A stretch of 13,859 bases of DNA from Verrucomicrobiota bacterium (lineage in GTDB: Bacteria; Chlamydiota; Chlamydiia; Chlamydiales; FEN-1388): contig JAFEGS010000625.1 of the NCBI GenBank assembly GCA_018239705.1, forward strand, positions 1 to 13,859. The letters run 5' to 3'. A program made the position numbers and the translations under genes. This document shows positions 1 through 6,243 of the stretch, piece by piece (within the stretch, counting starts at the first letter, position 1; each line of letters opens with the position of its first letter). The notes below the pieces were generated by a model. The model was not told the DNA's origin and searched no databases. It saw only the letters and a list, made by a program, of their open reading frames with translations.

Positions 1-2
1 AT

Positions 3-329
3 CTGCCTCCCTACCTGCAAAACTTCGAAAAAATAGGTTTGCCCCCAACTCTTCGGGTATTAAACCTGGATAGAACAGCGATTAAATCTGAAGAGCTATC
101 AGTAATTAATGAACGCTGTTCGAAGCTGGAATGGCTATCACTTCGTAGCTGTATCAACCTTACAAAAGAAAAGGTGCAGCGCGCGGGGTTTTCGCCTCAA
201 GTACAGGTGAGTTTTACGCAATATGTATCGCCTCCTGTGACAGAATCTTTTTGGTGGGACCTCTGTAAAGCACAAAGGCCTATGTATATGTGCTACCTTA
301 GCAGGGCAGGGGCAATGCACCGTTATTGA
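3..329 (+). CDS. Leucine-rich-repeat protein, C-terminal part (5' end outside window)
   Basis: The reading frame is open from the window edge to the stop at 327-329, so only the last ~108 residues are seen. They contain two leucine-rich repeats, LRVLNLDRTAI and LEWLSLRSCINLT. The spacing and the cysteine in the second repeat resemble the cysteine-containing LRRs of F-box/LRR and AMN1-like proteins. Such repeats bind proteins, and in intracellular bacteria LRR proteins are often secreted effectors; that role is inference here. The last ~33 residues (rich in Trp, Cys, Met, Arg) do not look like LRR sequence. Removing one T from the T5 run at 248-252 would instead lead into another open frame ending at 379-381, so the 3' end may be frameshifted. 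The LRR assignment is fairly sure; the true C terminus is not. Confidence 0.6.
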   Translation: MPPYLQNFEKIGLPPTLRVLNLDRTAIKSEELSVINERCSKLEWLSLRSCINLTKEKVQRAGFSPQVQVSFTQYVSPPVTESFWWDLCKAQRPMYMCYLSRAGAMHRY

Positions 330-340
330 CAGATTAGAGC

Positions 341-369
341 TTGAAAAACGCATAAAAGATTGCTATACT
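341..369 (+). promoter_or_regulatory. Sigma70-type promoter for the tyrosine phosphatase/glycosylase pair
   Basis: TTGAAA at 341-346 and TATACT at 364-369 are separated by exactly 17 nt. Both hexamers match the vegetative consensus at five of six positions. A transcript would start near 376, giving a leader of about 54-60 nt before the phosphatase start. The promoter lies just after the annotated end of the LRR gene but inside the possible frameshifted extension of that gene. Confidence 0.55.
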
Positions 370-429
370 CACCTATCATAAGGTAATCAATATTTTACGT
401 GAAAATAACCCACCACAGGCAATCTTTTA

Positions 430-1737
430 TTGAATATGTATACTCCGCACCCTGTCATCCATAAAACCTACTACCATGCTGAAGTGGGAAAGAGTCAAAG
501 TTCAACTGCAGACGATGAAAGGCAGCAGATACTGCAGGAGATGTTCTCAGATCTGCTGCTTCGACAGGCACTTGCCGGTACTGAAAAGAGGGGTAAGCTC
601 AGGGAAAGAAACTTTGCACATAACCTCTTGAGTTTGCCTGAAGAGGTGCGAGAGGGTATGATTATCCGCTACTTTGAAGCGCTGAAGGCACAAAACACGT
701 CCGAGAGAAGAAACGATGCACAAAGGTTTTACGGAAAGTTTCGCGATGCTATTAAAGAAAAAAATATAATACTATCCGAGACTCTTGCAAGCCACCTAAG
801 CGATCTTCGTAAGCTGTTTACTACCAATCAGGGCCAGTTTACTGTACTTCATGACAGCACAATAGCCTTTGGAAAATACCCGGAAGCCACAAGGCCTATC
901 TCTGAGTTTCGTGCGCTTGCACAAGATGAGGCCTTTTTAGCAAAGTACAGTGCGCTTGTGCTGATGCACTGCTCGCAAAGCCCTGAAATGGCCGCGCTCT
1001 ACACCACCCAAGTGCTGCTTGAAGAAGATGATCCAGGATATGGGCCGGAGTTTGAAGTCAAGCTGCCATCGAGCCACCATCTCTTTCTCATGCCATACCC
1101 TGCTCCTAGAAAGCTCGATGCCTTCTGCGATATGCTGGTGGCAAACAAGGTGGCGCTTATTATTACACTGTGCACGCCTCACCGCGAAACAAAGAAAGAG
1201 GCGCCGCTTGTGCCCTATTACGAAAATACGCAAGACTGCCTTACAGAGGGTCGAAAGATCGACTGTCTCTCATGTAAAGAGATCGAAAAGGGTAAAGAGC
1301 CCACACAATATGATGTAGAGGGGCGTATTGTGCATCGCGAGCTTCTGGTTTCGAACGGGCGTGACGAACATAGACTCCACCACCTCCATTATGAAAACTG
1401 GCCCGACATGCAGCCATCACCAGATATTGACCTGCTAGAAAAGGTGCATCAAAAGCGTCGCGCTCTTGTGAAAGGAGAGGAGCCAGTTGTTATCCACTGT
1501 AAGCATGGTGTGGGGCGGACGGCAAACTTTTCGCTCACAGACTGCTGCATAGAGGCTATTCTGCACGAGCTGGAAAATGGCAAAGAGCTCGATGAAATCG
1601 TGCTCAACCCGTACGAAATGCTCTTTGAGATGCGTAAAATTCGGCCAAATCTGGTGACACACCACTCTCAGATAAGCCAGGTATACGAGATCGTTGGCAG
1701 GTTCTATGAAGAGCTCAAACAGCATGCAAACAAATAA
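430..1737 (+). CDS. Protein tyrosine phosphatase, eukaryotic/YopH-like type, catalytically complete
   Basis: This probably hydrolyses phosphotyrosine on proteins, perhaps host proteins after secretion. Residues 1-200 match no family I recognise and are largely helical and charged. The PTP domain fills about 205-430. It shows the WPD loop (W324-P325-D326, general acid D326), the signature HCKHGVGRT (nucleophile C357, phosphate-binding R363, T364) and a Q-loop-like stretch RPNLVTHHSQISQ (405-417). There is no signal peptide or membrane segment, which fits a cytoplasmic or type III secreted protein. The start is uncertain. TTG at 430 has a weak AGG 10 nt upstream; ATG at 436 would shorten the protein by two residues. 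The 3' end overlaps the glycosylase start by 14 nt, so the two are probably translated from one mRNA. A paralogue with altered catalytic residues lies at 12549-13769. The family call is firm; secretion is inference. Confidence 0.85.
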   Translation: MNMYTPHPVIHKTYYHAEVGKSQSSTADDERQQILQEMFSDLLLRQALAGTEKRGKLRERNFAHNLLSLPEEVREGMIIRYFEALKAQNTSERRNDAQRFYGKFRDAIKEKNIILSETLASHLSDLRKLFTTNQGQFTVLHDSTIAFGKYPEATRPISEFRALAQDEAFLAKYSALVLMHCSQSPEMAALYTTQVLLEEDDPGYGPEFEVKLPSSHHLFLMPYPAPRKLDAFCDMLVANKVALIITLCTPHRETKKEAPLVPYYENTQDCLTEGRKIDCLSCKEIEKGKEPTQYDVEGRIVHRELLVSNGRDEHRLHHLHYENWPDMQPSPDIDLLEKVHQKRRALVKGEEPVVIHCKHGVGRTANFSLTDCCIEAILHELENGKELDEIVLNPYEMLFEMRKIRPNLVTHHSQISQVYEIVGRFYEELKQHANK

Positions 1738-2323
1738 AATCCCTCTTTCCTTCTACAGAGAAAAAGATGTGGTGGCGATAGCCAAATCGCTGATAGGAAA
1801 ATACCTTTTCACATGCATAGAGCCGGCAAACATCATTACCGGCGGTATGATTATTGAAACAGAGGCCTATAAGGGAGCTGAAGATCGGGCCTGCCACGCC
1901 TTTAATAACCTCAGGACAAAGCGTACGGAAGTAATGTATGCAGCAGGCGGCTTGAGCTATGTATATCTTTGCTATGGAATGCATCACCTCTTCAATATTG
2001 TCACGAATGAAAAGGATGTTCCCCATGCTATCTTAATCAGGGCGATCAAGCCTGAAATTGGCATTGAGGTCATGCTCCGTCGACGCGGGCTGTCAAGGGT
2101 GACGGCAAAGCTCGCAAGTGGTCCCGGCGCTATGTGCAAGGCCTTAGGAATCACCACGCTTCATAATGGCATGCCCCTGGACGGCACAACTATTTGGTTG
2201 GAAGATCGCGGGGCTATGATTGCACCCAGTGACATCCTCACCACGCCCCGTATCGGGATCGACTATGCCGGTGAGGATGTGTTGAACCCTTGGCGGTTTC
2301 TGCTTCAGCAAAGCGATTTGTAA
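1724..2323 (+). CDS. 3-methyladenine DNA glycosylase, AAG/MPG family
   Basis: This enzyme removes alkylated purines such as 3-methyladenine from DNA by cleaving the N-glycosidic bond, starting base-excision repair. Key residues of human AAG can be placed by spacing: the catalytic Glu is E47 in ETEAY, followed by Y49, H58 (in ACHAF), Y81 (in YVYLCYG) and N91 (in NIVT). With the start at ATG 1724 the protein is 199 aa, normal for bacterial members, and begins MQTNKIPLSFYR, close to typical family N termini. GAAGAG lies about 10 nt upstream. In-frame TTG 1694 and ATG 1706 are less likely because they add residues deep inside the phosphatase gene. It overlaps the upstream phosphatase by 14 nt. 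A large inverted-repeat arm starts 2 nt after its stop codon. Confidence 0.9.
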   Translation: MQTNKIPLSFYREKDVVAIAKSLIGKYLFTCIEPANIITGGMIIETEAYKGAEDRACHAFNNLRTKRTEVMYAAGGLSYVYLCYGMHHLFNIVTNEKDVPHAILIRAIKPEIGIEVMLRRRGLSRVTAKLASGPGAMCKALGITTLHNGMPLDGTTIWLEDRGAMIAPSDILTTPRIGIDYAGEDVLNPWRFLLQQSDL

Positions 2324-2325
2324 AT

Positions 2326-2365
2326 TTCGCGAAGCGTTTGGAGTGCGGTGGCTTGCCACCGCACT
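2326..2365. repeat. Left half of an intergenic palindrome with an internal hairpin (terminator-like)
   Basis: Immediately after the glycosylase stop, TTCGCGAAGCGTTTGGAGT (2326-2344) is nearly the inverted copy of ACTCCAAAACGCTTGGCGAA at 4257-4276, with one mismatch and one indel. Overlapping its inner end, AGTGCGGTGGC (2342-2352) and GCCACCGCACT (2355-2365) form an 11-bp perfect hairpin. The hairpin alone could terminate the phosphatase/glycosylase transcript, although it lacks a real T tract. The matching arm lies on the far side of the IS110 element, which suggests the two arms were once one bidirectional terminator between convergent genes. Confidence 0.65.
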
Positions 2366-2700
2366 TCTAAGTAACCAACCAAAATGCCCTCATAACATAT
2401 TGAGGGCATAATGCGTAAAAAAATAAAAGGGACAAAAAGTACCCTCGTATGGTTTAAAATTCAATAAAAAAAAGAGAGAGGAAAAGTTTTGATTCATAAA
2501 TCACTCTTCTAAACGGGATAGACATGGCTTCCCACCGGCATTATCGCCAACTTTTCCGACCAGACTCCAAAACAGGCACTAAGCTCTAGTGTGCGTACGG
2601 CCAATTTTTTCTCTCACAGTGTCTTCTCTATGTAAAGCTTACTTAAAAGTCCGAGCTCCTTAATAAGAAAAAATTAATTCATATTAGTTCTTTTTCTGCC
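2366..2700 (-). other. Non-coding 3' end of the IS110 element
   Basis: There is no credible gene in these ~335 bases; the longest ATG frame seen near 2523 is only 21 codons. The stretch is AT-rich with homopurine/homopyrimidine tracts (for example 2463-2486) and short hairpins. In the IS1111 branch of the IS110 family the guide (bridge) RNA is encoded at this end, so a structured RNA here is possible. It contains GACTCCAAAAC (2563-2573), an 11-nt identity with the palindrome arm flanking the other side of the element (4256-4266). Confidence 0.4.
2384..2409 (-). terminator. Hairpin, possible terminator downstream of the transposase
   Basis: ATGCCCTCA (2384-2392) and TGAGGGCAT (2401-2409) form a perfect 9-bp stem with an 8-nt loop. 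Read on the minus strand it is followed by TTTTGG, a short T run, so it could end transcription coming from the transposase. Whether it lies inside or outside the element depends on the unresolved boundary. Confidence 0.4.
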
Positions 2701-4098
2701 TTATGCGGCTATGAGTTCAAAACCCAGCTCTCTGGCATTTTTCACCAGGTTTTTGAGGCGTTTTTCTTTGTATCTTTTTTCATATAGCTCTTGACCAACC
2801 TCTACATAGGCATGCCCTTTTTTAAGCAGCTGGTAAATAAGTCTCGCAAGCTTATGAGCTACTGCTTTCAGTGCTTTGCTCTTGCTAATGCGTGCTGCCA
2901 TACGTCTGTAGAATGCACCTAAAGAGCATTTTGCGTTACAAAGAGACATGGCAGCTGTGCATAAAGCACGCTTTATGCGGTTTTTGCTTTTTCTAGATTG
3001 TCCGCCTAAGCGTTTGCCTCCAGAAACATTGTTTCCGGGGCATAAAGTGAGCCATGAGGTCCAGTGATTTTCGGTTTCAAATGCGTTTACACCTTGTCGT
3101 CCGCCTAATTCACTGATGATTGTCGCTACTGTCAACGACCCTAATGCATTGACTGCTGTGAGATCGACGCCTGTTTTCTGATACAAGAGTGATTCTATGT
3201 CAAAATTAAATTCATTTTGATCGGGCTTCTTTGCATGCGCAACGGGGGGTCTCTTGTTCCGGTCCTTTTTCTTAGGAGGCACTGGACCATTTACAACGGT
3301 TGGCCAGGACTGGAGCTCATCTTGAATCATTTCGTCGCATTCGTCTATTTGTCTACTGAAATAGTCGAAAGTTTCCAACGACTGTTTGAGTGTGAATAAA
3401 TGAGTCTTCTGAAAATTACCTGTCAAGGCATCCACAAACATCTCTTCAGGCTTTTTGCACGATTTATGTCTCAATGCTGCCAATTTACAGGGGTCTTGCT
3501 CTCCCTCTACTATGGCTCGGATTATATTTATTCCTGTCACACTAGCGACTTCGGACACTACAACATCTAGCTTGATATTCATTAGCAATAAAGCCTTGTT
3601 CATTTGCAAAATTGCCTTTTGACGACCATTTATGAGATTGCCCCTATGTCTCATGAAAGATCTAAAAGCCTCTTTGTCCTTTGCTGGTCTAAAAGCTGGT
3701 GTCAAAAGACCGCAGGAGTACAATTTATGTATCCATTGAGCATCTAAATAATCTGTCTTCCTTCCTGGGACATTTTTTACGGTTTTAGGATCTACTAGAA
3801 CGGCTTTTATGCCTTTGTCTTCTAAAATTTCAAAGAGAGGAATCCAATACACACCCGTCGCTTCCATGGCTGCTGTTGTTATGCCGCTTTGGAGGAGCCA
3901 TGATGCAATCTCTAACAAATCAGGAGTCATAGAACCAAACTCACGGACGTCGAACTCGCTCTTCTCGTTCAAAATCGCTACGTGAATTAGACTCGACCCA
4001 ACATCGATACCGGCAACATTCGAATAGATTGGCTCAAAACCTTTGGATTTTCTTTTAGTTGTTTGATGTTTTTCTGTAGACTTGGTACTCTTTTTCAT
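2701..4098 (-). CDS. IS110-family transposase (DEDD/RuvC-like plus C-terminal serine domain)
   Basis: This recombinase moves the element by a mechanism that, in studied IS110 members, uses an element-encoded bridge RNA. The N-terminal RuvC-like domain shows a complete DEDD set: D32 in AGIDVGSS, E79 in AAMEATGVYW, and D116/D119 in KTDYLDAQWI. The C-terminal Transposase_20-type domain (about 310-400) has LCPGNNVSGGKR, with the probable nucleophilic serine S359, followed by a basic stretch. At 465 aa it is longer than many IS110 transposases. The extra length includes a Pro/Lys-rich linker near 270-300, as in the IS110 clade with that insertion. It starts at ATG 4098 with AAGGA 6 nt upstream. 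That ribosome binding site and the start codon sit in one arm of a 13-bp inverted repeat. No frameshift or stop is seen, so the element may be active. Confidence 0.93.
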   Translation of the reverse strand: MKKSTKSTEKHQTTKRKSKGFEPIYSNVAGIDVGSSLIHVAILNEKSEFDVREFGSMTPDLLEIASWLLQSGITTAAMEATGVYWIPLFEILEDKGIKAVLVDPKTVKNVPGRKTDYLDAQWIHKLYSCGLLTPAFRPAKDKEAFRSFMRHRGNLINGRQKAILQMNKALLLMNIKLDVVVSEVASVTGINIIRAIVEGEQDPCKLAALRHKSCKKPEEMFVDALTGNFQKTHLFTLKQSLETFDYFSRQIDECDEMIQDELQSWPTVVNGPVPPKKKDRNKRPPVAHAKKPDQNEFNFDIESLLYQKTGVDLTAVNALGSLTVATIISELGGRQGVNAFETENHWTSWLTLCPGNNVSGGKRLGGQSRKSKNRIKRALCTAAMSLCNAKCSLGAFYRRMAARISKSKALKAVAHKLARLIYQLLKKGHAYVEVGQELYEKRYKEKRLKNLVKNARELGFELIAA

Positions 4099-4192
4099 GA
4101 CGAATCCTTTATTTCATTGGGACACCGATCCCGTTTTAGTTTTGTCCTACATCACCGCGATGCGGACGAAAACACTTTGAAGGATTCGTCAT
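4097..4192 (-). ncRNA. Structured 5' leader of the IS110 element; candidate bridge RNA and/or translational control element
   Basis: ATGACGAATCCTT (4097-4109) and AAGGATTCGTCAT (4180-4192) are perfect 13-nt inverted copies. Between them lie two further hairpins. One is a long arm at 4139-4173 (GTTTT/AAAAC, GTCC/GGAC, GCATC/GATGT, loop GCGGT on the minus strand). The other is short, at 4119-4132 (GGGA/TCCC). Read on the minus strand the whole forms a three-way junction. The closing stem includes the AAGGA ribosome binding site and the AUG of the transposase, so folding should block translation. IS110-group elements encode the bridge RNA upstream of the transposase, which fits the position. I cannot identify the target- and donor-binding loops, and at about 96 nt it is shorter than the known IS621 RNA. 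The structure is seen directly; the guide role is inference. Confidence 0.5.
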
Positions 4193-4236
4193 TTTTTTTC
4201 TTCGTCTGGAAAAATGGACTGTTGCTTTGGGGTATC

Positions 4237-4276
4237 AGCGGCGAAGCCGCTTGGGGACTCCAAAACGCTTGGCGAA
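4237..4276. repeat. Right half of the intergenic palindrome with an internal hairpin (truA side)
   Basis: ACTCCAAAACGCTTGGCGAA (4257-4276) ends 8 nt from the truA stop and is the inverted partner of 2326-2344. Next to it, AGCGGC-GAA-GCCGCT (4237-4251) is a compact, very stable 6-bp hairpin. Together they resemble a terminator for truA and the operon behind it, now separated from the other half by the insertion sequence. A rival view is that each half is an independent copy of a genome-wide 3' repeat. Confidence 0.6.
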
Positions 4277-4284
4277 GTTCAATA

Positions 4285-5046
4285 CTAATAGTGTACATGT
4301 AGAAGTGAAAGGCCGCAGGCAGGGGCAGTTATTGCTCCGGAGGCTCTCGTGCCATCGACAAAGAGCGATGCTACCTGATCTATTGTCATCTTTCCCGCCC
4401 CAACATAGGCAAGCGTCCCGGCGATATTGCGGGCCATCTTATAGAGAAAATTATTGCCCGTGATGAGGATGGAGAGCCGCTCCTCTTCGTGCTGACGGAT
4501 CTCAATATCAAACACGGTGCGCACAGTATTGGTATAGTTTTTCTCACGCCGTTCATTACAGAAGGCCGCAAAGTCATGTGTGCCCTTGATCACCTCTGCC
4601 GCAAGCTTCATCTGCTCGATATCGAGCGGGTAGAAAAAGTGCCAGTGGGTAAAGCGATGGAAGGGCAGAAGCGTCTTTCCGTAGGCAATCCGGTACTGGT
4701 ACTGTTTCCCTTTCGCATCGAGGGTGGGGTGGAAGGCTGGATTGGGTGCATCAGCAACAGAGAGGACGCAGATATCGCTCGGCAGAAGCGCTCGCAAGCT
4801 TTGGTGGAGTCGATCGAGGTCGATATCGGGCTTTTCTGTCAGGAAGTTGACTACCTGGCCATGTGCGTGCACGCCTCTATCTGTGCGGCTTGCTGCCTGG
4901 AGCTGGATAGGCGACTGCAAAATTTTTTGCAGCTGCCTCTCCAGTTCTCCCTCAATTGATGTGGACTTGGCCAGGGCTTCACTAATCTTTTGCCAGCCTA
5001 AATAGCGCGTGCCGTCATAGGCCACACGCATGACAATATTACGCAT
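4285..5046 (-). CDS. truA: tRNA pseudouridine(38-40) synthase
   Basis: TruA isomerises uridines 38-40 in the anticodon stem-loop of many tRNAs to pseudouridine. The catalytic aspartate is D56 in the diagnostic motif SRTDRGVHAHGQ. The N terminus MRNIVMRVAYDGTRYLGWQ and the C-terminal LITGNNFLYKMARNIAGTL are typical of the family, and 253 aa is a normal length. Its start overlaps the end of the upstream marC gene by 8 nt (5039-5046), so it is the last cistron of the dap-marC-truA operon. Transcription should stop at the palindromic sequence just downstream, unless the inserted element has disturbed that terminator. Confidence 0.96.
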   Translation of the reverse strand: MRNIVMRVAYDGTRYLGWQKISEALAKSTSIEGELERQLQKILQSPIQLQAASRTDRGVHAHGQVVNFLTEKPDIDLDRLHQSLRALLPSDICVLSVADAPNPAFHPTLDAKGKQYQYRIAYGKTLLPFHRFTHWHFFYPLDIEQMKLAAEVIKGTHDFAAFCNERREKNYTNTVRTVFDIEIRQHEEERLSILITGNNFLYKMARNIAGTLAYVGAGKMTIDQVASLFVDGTRASGAITAPACGLSLLHVHY

Positions 5047-5650
5047 TATAGTTTTTGCAGAGAAGAATCACCCCTTCCATAAAGCGCTGTACAGAGAGCA
5101 GCACCAGCACCATACCCATAAGCTTTTCACAAGCTGCCAGGCCGGATGAGCCAAGCAGGCGCAGAAGCGACTTTGAATAGATGAGGATAATAGCAGCGGC
5201 AACCCATGCAAGGACTATAGCCGAGAGCATAGTAGAGATGGATTCTTCAGAGCCGGAATAGAGCATGATGGTGGCAAGGAGTGCCGGTCCTGCAATCATA
5301 GGGATAGCTAGAGGAACGAGAAAAGGCTCCTCCCTGTTTTTTTTGCTATATTCAAGCTTTTGCGCCTCGATCTCATCGGCACTTGGGAAAAGGATTTTTA
5401 TTGAACCGAGAAAGAGGATAATCCCTGAGGTGAGAAAGACAGTCACATTAGAAATCTCAAGGATGGAAAAAATATGATCTCCGACAAAGCTAAAGAAAAT
5501 CATAACCGCAAGTCCGATGAGGAGCTCACGAATAATAATAATTTTTTGTCTTTTGTGCTCGATACCTCCTAAGGTGTTCAAGAAGGCATTGATACGGCCC
5601 ACAGGGTCCATAATCAAAAAGAGGACAAGAGCGAGTGTAAGTAGTGTCAT
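5039..5650 (-). CDS. MarC-family integral membrane protein (copy 1)
   Basis: This 203-aa protein has about six hydrophobic segments and both MarC landmarks. The first is a DPVG motif in the first membrane helix (residues 15-18); the second is PLAIPMIAGPALLATIML (113-130) at the start of a later helix. MarC/YhgN proteins sit in the inner membrane. Their function is unknown, and the old link to multiple antibiotic resistance was withdrawn. A charged loop near 91-108 separates the two halves. It follows the second marC copy by only 5 nt and overlaps truA by 8 nt. No convincing Shine-Dalgarno precedes its ATG, so translational coupling is likely. The family assignment is firm; the substrate is unknown. 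Confidence 0.9.
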   Translation of the reverse strand: MTLLTLALVLFLIMDPVGRINAFLNTLGGIEHKRQKIIIIRELLIGLAVMIFFSFVGDHIFSILEISNVTVFLTSGIILFLGSIKILFPSADEIEAQKLEYSKKNREEPFLVPLAIPMIAGPALLATIMLYSGSEESISTMLSAIVLAWVAAAIILIYSKSLLRLLGSSGLAACEKLMGMVLVLLSVQRFMEGVILLCKNYNA

Positions 5651-5655
5651 AGAGG

Positions 5656-6243
5656 TTATACCGACCTTATAAATAATTTAATTCCTTTAACGACAATTTC
5701 AACGGCCATCATGCAGAGAAGCATGCCCATTAATTGTTCGATTGCAAGTAGTCCTCGCCGCTTCAGTATTTTCTGCAGGTAGGCTGAAGAGACGACAACA
5801 AAGGTAATAGCTACCCAGGCAATTGTGGCGGCAAGGGCAAGCTTGATATCGTTTTGCTCTTTTGCAGAGTAAATCATGATCGTGCTCAGCACTCCGCCTC
5901 CTGCGAGGAGGGGGGTAGCGATAGGGACGATAAAGGGTTCAACCGGTGCGGCAGCAGTAGATGAGCTTGATTTTGCAGGGAAAATCATGTTCAGAGCGAT
6001 CAAGAAGAGCAGTGTTCCTCCGCTGAGGTAAACAGCATATTGCTGCACATGGATAGCGCGCAAAAACTGATCTCCAATAAAGAGAAAGAAGATGGCGATT
6101 CCATAGGAAAAGAGCGACTCTCTAAAGAGAATTTTCTTTTGGCGATGGAAATCGAAGTCTTTGAGCAGGGCCACAAATGCCGGTATGTTGCCAATGGGAT
6201 TGGCTACTAGAAAAAAAGTTAGGGCTATTGACCAAATTGTCAC
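5656..6243 (-). CDS. MarC-family integral membrane protein (copy 2)
   Basis: This is a tandem paralogue of the next gene, 195 aa, with the same layout: NPIGN in the first helix (15-19), a conserved RES.F segment near 41, a serine/alanine-rich loop near 90-100, and PIATPLLAGGGVLSTIMI from 107. It starts with GTG at 6243, and that codon shares bases with the TGA of the upstream gene (GTGA overlap), a clear sign of translational coupling. The N-terminal motif fits the MarC consensus better than that of copy 1 (N-P-x-G-N against D-P-x-G-R). The two may work as a heteromer; that is inference. Confidence 0.9.
   Translation of the reverse strand: MTIWSIALTFFLVANPIGNIPAFVALLKDFDFHRQKKILFRESLFSYGIAIFFLFIGDQFLRAIHVQQYAVYLSGGTLLFLIALNMIFPAKSSSSTAAAPVEPFIVPIATPLLAGGGVLSTIMIYSAKEQNDIKLALAATIAWVAITFVVVSSAYLQKILKRRGLLAIEQLMGMLLCMMAVEIVVKGIKLFIRSV

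Larger units (their letters stand above)
2366..4226 (-). mobile_element. IS110-family insertion sequence (ends approximate)
   Basis: The element is defined by its DEDD transposase and by non-coding flanks between two convergent housekeeping genes. IS110 elements normally lack terminal inverted repeats and make little or no target duplication, so the ends cannot be read off directly. The limits given are the points where the flanking palindromic sequence stops: after the hairpin at 2342-2365 and before the TTTGGGG run at 4226. A CT dinucleotide occurs at both places (2364-2365 and 4225-4226), in line with the short CT core described for some IS110 members; this is suggestive only. The element would be about 1.86 kb, and there is no sign that the transposase is degraded. 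Confidence 0.6.

Noticed and set aside
2523..2588. Possible 21-codon peptide in the IS110 3' region
   Set aside because: Too short, no ribosome binding site, and no sign of coding beyond a chance open frame.
4097..4192. Reading the 13-bp inverted repeat as the terminal inverted repeats of a small mobile element
   Set aside because: The repeat encloses only about 70 nt, includes the transposase start codon, and the interior folds as RNA; a leader structure explains it better.
4489..4959. Plus-strand open frame of 156 codons antisense to truA
   Set aside because: truA is unambiguous on the other strand; this frame has no recognisable motif or start signal.
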